Position numbers and translations under genes: made by a program. From an uncultured bacterium (lineage in GTDB: Bacteria > Cyanobacteriota > Vampirovibrionia > Gastranaerophilales > Gastranaerophilaceae), in assembly GCA_903868125.1 (NCBI GenBank), contig CAIPUE010000002.1:53947-117946 (forward strand): a stretch of DNA of 64,000 bases, given 5' to 3'. Shown here piece by piece: positions 60,103 to 64,000 of this stretch; position 1 is the first letter of the stretch; each line of letters starts with the position of its first letter. The notes beneath the pieces are model-generated. The model was not told where the DNA came from, ran no database searches, and saw only the letters and a program-made list of their open reading frames with translations.

Positions 60103-61281
60103 TTAAATTAATCCTAAGCTTTTATGCTTTTGATAAATTTCTTCAATTAAAACATCTAATTTTTCGAAATCTTCCGTTTTTGGTTTACCTTTAATTATGA
60201 CGTTGGTTAATTTTTCAGCTTTAATAGCAGATAAAGATTGCTCGAGTTTTTCGGTTAAAACTCCGCCCCAACCGTAAGAACCGATAAAAGATACGAATTT
60301 CACCTTTGGTCTTAAAATCCCTGTAATATACGCCGAGGTTACTGCCGCAGGGTGAGGACCTGCAAGTACCATAGAGGAACCGAATACAACAGTACAAGCC
60401 TCAACAAGCTCCATTGCAAGTTCACCCAAATCCTCTTCCACAACGTTAAACGGTTTGACCTCAATCCCTTTTTCGCTTAGTTTTTCGCTCATATAATCCA
60501 CCATTTCCTTGGTGCTTTCATACATAGAAACATAAGGGATTATAACCTCGTTCGCACAGGCATCCGCCGTCCATTTTTCATAAGCATCCAAAATGAATTG
60601 AGGGTTTTTATAAATAGGACCATGGCTTGTTAAAATCATGTCAATATTCATATTTTTGAGCATTTGAACATATTTTTTGCAAAAATTTCTGAAAGGCATC
60701 ATAATCTCTGCGTAATATCTTTTTGCCGCAAGTAAAAGTTCGGGTGTTTCGGGCGCAAAAAGAGTTTCAAACGGTGAATGAGAACCCAAAAAATCACACG
60801 TAAAAATAATATTATCCTCTTTTACATACGTAAACATAGTGTCAGGCCAATGAACCCAAGGTGCAAAGATAAATTTTAAAGTTTTATCGCCCAAAGAAAT
60901 TTCTTCTCCGTCGGCGATTACTTGGAATTTTTCGTCTTTAATATGAAGCATCTCTTGAATAAGTTCTTTACATTTGGGGTTAGTTAAAATTTTTGCTTCA
61001 GGATATTTTTTAACCAGTTTTGGCAAAGAGCCTGAATGGTCTTGTTCGCCGTGATTACAGACTATATAGTCAATTTTGTCTACCCCCGCTTTTTCGAGTT
61101 TTTCCAAAAATTCGTCGGATTTTTGAGGGTACATTGTATCCACGAGTACTGTTTTTTCACTTGCTTTTATTAAGTAAGAATTATAAGTTGTTCCTCTCGG
61201 AAGCGGAATTAGTTCGTCAAAAAGTTTTCTTTCGCGGTGATTTAACCCGCAATAAAAAATGTTATTTATAATTTCTTTCAT
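60103..61281 (-). CDS. Flavodiiron protein (O2/NO reductase)
   Basis: A 392-residue protein with an N-terminal metallo-beta-lactamase diiron domain and a C-terminal flavodoxin domain. The diiron ligands are in NHGEQDHSGSLP (H-x-E-x-D-H), the HWPDTMFTY region and CDFLGSH; the flavodoxin domain begins PYVSMYESTKEMVDYMSEKL. These proteins reduce O2 to water or NO to N2O in anaerobes. With hcp, the DUF1858 protein and the Rrf2 regulator it forms an oxidative/nitrosative defence set, although the genes are dispersed. Confidence 0.95.
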   Translation of the reverse strand: MKEIINNIFYCGLNHRERKLFDELIPLPRGTTYNSYLIKASEKTVLVDTMYPQKSDEFLEKLEKAGVDKIDYIVCNHGEQDHSGSLPKLVKKYPEAKILTNPKCKELIQEMLHIKDEKFQVIADGEEISLGDKTLKFIFAPWVHWPDTMFTYVKEDNIIFTCDFLGSHSPFETLFAPETPELLLAAKRYYAEIMMPFRNFCKKYVQMLKNMNIDMILTSHGPIYKNPQFILDAYEKWTADACANEVIIPYVSMYESTKEMVDYMSEKLSEKGIEVKPFNVVEEDLGELAMELVEACTVVFGSSMVLAGPHPAAVTSAYITGILRPKVKFVSFIGSYGWGGVLTEKLEQSLSAIKAEKLTNVIIKGKPKTEDFEKLDVLIEEIYQKHKSLGLI

Positions 61282-61392
61282 GATTTACCTACTTTTTTAA
61301 TTGAATGGCTAAGATGTCTCTTCAAGTAATTTTATCATAAAATTAAATCAAATTTCTAAATTCTTAAAATCTTTCAAATTTTAAAATCGCAA

Positions 61393-61421
61393 TTGACATA
61401 TTATAACCGTTAGGTTATAAT
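61393..61421 (+). promoter_or_regulatory. Consensus promoter with palindromic operator for the toxin-antitoxin pair
   Basis: TTGACA (61393-61398), 17 bases, TATAAT (61416-61421): perfect sigma-70 consensus. ATTATAACC-GTTA-GGTTATAAT (61400-61421) is a perfect 9-bp palindrome covering the spacer and -10. The toxin ATG at 61428 is about 7 bases past the -10, so the mRNA is probably leaderless. Confidence 0.8.
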
Positions 61422-61427
61422 ATTATT

Positions 61428-61808
61428 ATGCAGTACAAATATAAAATCGAGTTTCTGAAAAATGATAAGGGCTTTAGCGAAAGCGAAGAGTATATTTTTG
61501 AACTTATTCAAAAAAGTAAAAAATCAAAAGATGCTCGCATAAAAATCAATAAAATAATCGAATATCTAGATGCTTTAGAAAAATTCGGAGTTACTGTCGG
61601 GCAACCTGCCGTAAAACATATTAATGGTGAATTATATGAACTCAGACCTTTAAGAGATAGATTTTTCTTTTTCTATCAATATGAAAACAGATATATCGTT
61701 TTAAATCATTTTGTTAAAAAAACACAAAAAACTCCACAGAAAGAAATTGATAAGGCTCTTAGATTAATCGAGTATTATAATCGAAAGGAAAATAATGATG
61801 GAAAATAA
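61428..61808 (+). CDS. RelE/HigB-like toxin (Gp49 family)
   Basis: A 126-residue toxin of the phage-derived Gp49/HigB group, mRNA interferases that cut translated mRNA. Motifs: IIEYLDALEKFGV, the basic patch ELYELRPLRDRFFFFYQYEN and LNHFVKKTQKTP followed by an EIDKALRLIEYY helix. It is the first gene of the pair, as in HigBA, and the antitoxin start overlaps it by 14 bases. No ribosome-binding site is visible, and the promoter lies directly at the ATG. Confidence 0.85.
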   Translation: MQYKYKIEFLKNDKGFSESEEYIFELIQKSKKSKDARIKINKIIEYLDALEKFGVTVGQPAVKHINGELYELRPLRDRFFFFYQYENRYIVLNHFVKKTQKTPQKEIDKALRLIEYYNRKENNDGK

Positions 61809-62100
61809 AAATACAACTTGGGAAGAATTAAGAAAACACATTGATTTAACCCCCGAGGAAGAAGCTGAAATTGATTTTAAAGTTGAATTAATGGGTAAAT
61901 TGATAGAAACCCGCAAGGCAAAGGGGCTTACTCAGGAAGAAACCGCTAAAATAAGCGGATTAAAACAATCTTTTATTGCCAGACTGGAAAAAGATGCAAA
62001 AAGAGCTTTGCAAGTAGATACTTTGCTTAAAATTCTCTTGCCTTTGGGTTATAAGATAGAAATTGTCCCGATAAAAAAAACGCGCAGAAAACCAGCTTAA
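61795..62100 (+). CDS. HigA-like antitoxin (XRE helix-turn-helix)
   Basis: A 101-residue XRE-family protein with an acidic N-terminus (DLTPEEEAEIDFKVELMGKL) and helix-turn-helix LTQEETAKISGLKQSFIARL, plus a basic C-terminal tail. AAAGGA precedes tandem ATGs at 61795 and 61798. It should neutralise the upstream toxin and repress the palindromic promoter. Confidence 0.85.
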   Translation: MMENKNTTWEELRKHIDLTPEEEAEIDFKVELMGKLIETRKAKGLTQEETAKISGLKQSFIARLEKDAKRALQVDTLLKILLPLGYKIEIVPIKKTRRKPA

Positions 62101-62125
62101 GTTTTTATCTCTGATACTCTTTGCA

Positions 62126-63001
62126 TTAATTTTGTATTATTTCATCCAAGGCAGAGCTTGGGTCGGAAAATTTTTTGTATCCGACTTCGTTTACCAGCCT
62201 TGAATTATCACCAATAATTACAGGGGGTTGATTTGAATATTTATTTTCAAATTTAAGCAAATGTTCTTGCTTTAATTTTTTTGCGACCAATGAAACAATT
62301 TCTTTAATTTTAATCGGTTTTCCGCTACATATATTAACACATCCGCTTACATTTGTACCTAAAAAAATTATAAAACTTGCGGCTATATCTGCGGCGAACA
62401 TATAATCTTTGATTAATTCACCCGAAGAAATGACGATTTCCTCATCGTTTTTGAGCGAGTTAATAACACAAGGTAAAAGTCTTTTTTCGTGTTCCCCTTT
62501 ACCGTAAACGTAAAAAATTCTTCCCCACCCAAAGCTTATGTTGTTATTTTTTGCATAAAGAGTTGCGAGTTGGTTCAAATTATTCTTGCATTTTGCATAA
62601 GTCGATATCGGATTGAGTTTGTCATCTTCTTTCAAAGCCTCCACTTTAAATTCATACTCAAAGCAAGTTCCCGCAAAAACAGCCCTTTTACCCCCATTTA
62701 AGCCGAATTGTTTTAGCATTTCAAGACTTGCAATCACCCAATCAAAATTTAAATTGCTTTCCAAATAATTTTCAGGTGTCGTTTCCCAAGCAAAATGAAG
62801 TAAATATTCCGGTTTTATTTTTTCAAACAAATCTTTTATGCTTGAAACGTCAAGCAAGTCGGCTTTAATCCAATTCACACCATTTTTTTCGGGGCGTTCT
62901 TTTGACGAAACGGCAAATACTTCAAACCCTTCATCTATAAGCGGTTGAATCGCGTATTTCCCTATTAACCCCGTCGCACCTGTTAATAAAACTCTTTTCA
63001 T
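62126..63001 (-). CDS. NAD-dependent epimerase/dehydratase (extended SDR)
   Basis: A 291-residue sugar-nucleotide-type SDR with the N-terminal GATGLIGKY Rossmann loop, an active-site YAKCK (YxxxK) and DLLDVSSIKDLFEKIKPEYL. It is likely a UDP-sugar epimerase, reductase or dehydratase for surface polysaccharide. The exact substrate cannot be read. It lies beside the HpcH-type aldolase gene with 60 bases between. Confidence 0.8.
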   Translation of the reverse strand: MKRVLLTGATGLIGKYAIQPLIDEGFEVFAVSSKERPEKNGVNWIKADLLDVSSIKDLFEKIKPEYLLHFAWETTPENYLESNLNFDWVIASLEMLKQFGLNGGKRAVFAGTCFEYEFKVEALKEDDKLNPISTYAKCKNNLNQLATLYAKNNNISFGWGRIFYVYGKGEHEKRLLPCVINSLKNDEEIVISSGELIKDYMFAADIAASFIIFLGTNVSGCVNICSGKPIKIKEIVSLVAKKLKQEHLLKFENKYSNQPPVIIGDNSRLVNEVGYKKFSDPSSALDEIIQN

Positions 63002-63061
63002 AATAATTTATATTCTTTCAATACAGTTATATCGTTGCCGAACATTTATGTTGTAAGTACC

Positions 63062-63880
63062 TTAAGCGTAGACGCCGCTTGCTTCTTCTATTTGTTTTTT
63101 GTGATTACTTTCAAGCATAAGAAGCCGTTGAAAATCTTCGTTATGAATTATTCCGTAAAAATCACGCTTATTTTTAAGCCACATCAGCTCAAATTCTACA
63201 GCTTTTGAGATACTTTTATCCGCATTTTTATCTGCCAAAGCTTTTTGTGCATCAAAAATGATTTTCCTTGTTTCAAATTTATACAAAGAATTTTGGGGTA
63301 AGTTTCTAAAGAAAGGCAGTGAATAAGCAGAGACGCCACCTCCAATACCCATTTTTTTATTATATTTAAGGGTTTTAATGGCAAGGGTGTTTGCGATATC
63401 AAAAAGTTGTTCTGAATTGATAGCTTCTTTTGAAATCCCCATTGAACCTGTCATATCTGCACGACCAAGCACAATTCCTTCTAAATATTCAGCTTCTTGA
63501 AGTTCAAAAATCTCGTCAATATTGTTAAATCCGGTAATTGTTTCAATGTTGATAAAAAAACCTATTTCGTCTCTTTCGTCTTGCGAAAAAGCAAGCTTTG
63601 CAGTCTGAATATATTTTTTCATTGCATAAGCCGTCTCTATCATCGGTGCTACAATTGTATTTACTCCGATTGTTTTTGCATCATACATATCTTTCAATGC
63701 GCCACAGCCACCAATTTTTATGGTCAAATCAAGCCCTGCTTTTGTGGTAATTTCTTTTAGACGAAGTGCTTCTTCAAGTCTTGTGCCTTCCGCTTCAAAC
63801 TCTGCTTTTACGCCGACTACATGATGGTTTTCTTTCAACTCTTGCAGCGCTTCAACCATTTTTTTCTCTAAAGTATTCAC
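63062..63880 (-). CDS. HpcH/HpaI-type aldolase
   Basis: A TIM-barrel aldolase/citrate-lyase-beta superfamily member: ETTTKAGLDLTIKIGG-like segment, GVNTIVAPMIETAYAMKKYI, FINIETITGFNNIDEIF and LEGIVLGRADMTGSMG, which carry the metal-binding Glu and Asp. The frame opens at ATG 63922, but GTG at 63880 follows AAGGGGTATATA and a TATAAT lies between the two, so I prefer 272 residues. Substrate unknown; with the adjacent epimerase it may act in sugar or keto-acid metabolism. Confidence 0.75.
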   Translation of the reverse strand: MNTLEKKMVEALQELKENHHVVGVKAEFEAEGTRLEEALRLKEITTKAGLDLTIKIGGCGALKDMYDAKTIGVNTIVAPMIETAYAMKKYIQTAKLAFSQDERDEIGFFINIETITGFNNIDEIFELQEAEYLEGIVLGRADMTGSMGISKEAINSEQLFDIANTLAIKTLKYNKKMGIGGGVSAYSLPFFRNLPQNSLYKFETRKIIFDAQKALADKNADKSISKAVEFELMWLKNKRDFYGIIHNEDFQRLLMLESNHKKQIEEASGVYA

Positions 63881-63942
63881 TATATACCCCTTGCTTACCC
63901 TATTATATTGACTTACATCCAAAGCCTGATTTAGTCTGAGAA

Positions 63943-63970
63943 GTAGGTTGGGTTTGCTAACCCAACAACA
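63943..63970. repeat. Palindromic hairpin, TTGGGTT type
   Basis: GTAGGTTGGGTTTGCTAACC continuing CAACAACA. It is followed by CTTTGAATGTAACTTG, the equivalent of the right arm of the 93-bp element at 59961; the element is cut by the window end. Confidence 0.8.
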
Positions 63971-64000
63971 TAAAATCGAGTATACTTTGAATGTAACTTG

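Noticed and set aside
1..64000. tRNA, rRNA, transposase or integrase genes
   Set aside because: None could be recognised by eye in any intergenic region or translated frame; a dedicated tRNA search was not possible here.

Overview
The window is low-GC Gram-negative DNA from a fermentative, flagellated bacterium. It has pyruvate:ferredoxin oxidoreductase, hybrid cluster protein and a flavodiiron protein (anaerobic lifestyle); lpxD, lpxC, fabZ and lpxA (lipid A outer membrane); the MEP isoprenoid genes dxr and ispE; an SLH-domain envelope protein; and two flagellar gene blocks. This mix, with no photosynthesis genes, best fits the non-photosynthetic cyanobacterial sister lineage (Melainabacteria/Vampirovibrionia, Gastranaerophilales type). 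That assignment is inferred from gene content only; no rRNA or tRNA gene was seen to confirm it.

Layout. 1-12.7 kb: housekeeping and metabolism (pgi, an HD-GYP protein, pdxJ, nifJ, tyrA, dxr, a DUF1858 redox protein, the NfeD/stomatin pair). 12.7-15.1 kb: hcp and an Rrf2 regulator. 15.1-20.4 kb: ispE-rsmA, gshA, a repeat-filled intergenic region with two small divergent genes (one MazE/AbrB-like), thrB. 20.4-28.2 kb: two tandem secreted paralogues with a TolC-like C-terminal half, a TPR protein, a pseudopilin-like protein with a lectin-like tail, a TPR-glycosyltransferase, a FliN/FliY C-ring protein and a B12-binding radical SAM protein. 28.4-31.7 kb: GH38 alpha-mannosidase and a short Orn/Lys/Arg decarboxylase-like enzyme. 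31.7-40.1 kb: minus-strand run fliP-fliQ-fliR-flhB-flhA, then a PilZ protein, a small membrane protein, a histidine kinase and an HD-GYP response regulator, which ties flagellar export to c-di-GMP signalling. 40.9-46.0 kb: cobO-type adenosyltransferase, CHASE2-GGDEF cyclase, a truncated XRE regulator, typA. 46.2-52.2 kb: rfaE2-like gene, lpxD-lpxC-fabZ-lpxA, an M29 aminopeptidase and a pterin-binding methyltransferase. 52.2-57.5 kb: maf, small genes, the SLH protein, metF, a TPR protein and a beta-carbonic anhydrase. 57.5-59.8 kb: flgF/G-like, flgG-like, flgB, flgC. 60.1-64 kb: flavodiiron protein, a HigBA-type toxin-antitoxin pair, an epimerase and an HpcH-type aldolase.

The most unusual aspect is the intergenic DNA. 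About 20 short hairpins share a frame (GTAGG, stem, short loop, complementary stem, CAACAA or CCTAC), but their stem sequences differ in a compensated way. Several sit inside longer locus-specific inverted repeats or inside an older 170-200 bp repeat, and one appears to have cut off the 5' end of a regulator gene. Repeat-like sequence has also entered two reading frames in frame (ispE and the radical SAM gene). The 3' end of gshA is present twice, and the four differences between the copies are all synonymous. No transposase, integrase, CRISPR array or reverse transcriptase was seen. All start corrections below come from reading ribosome-binding sites by eye.
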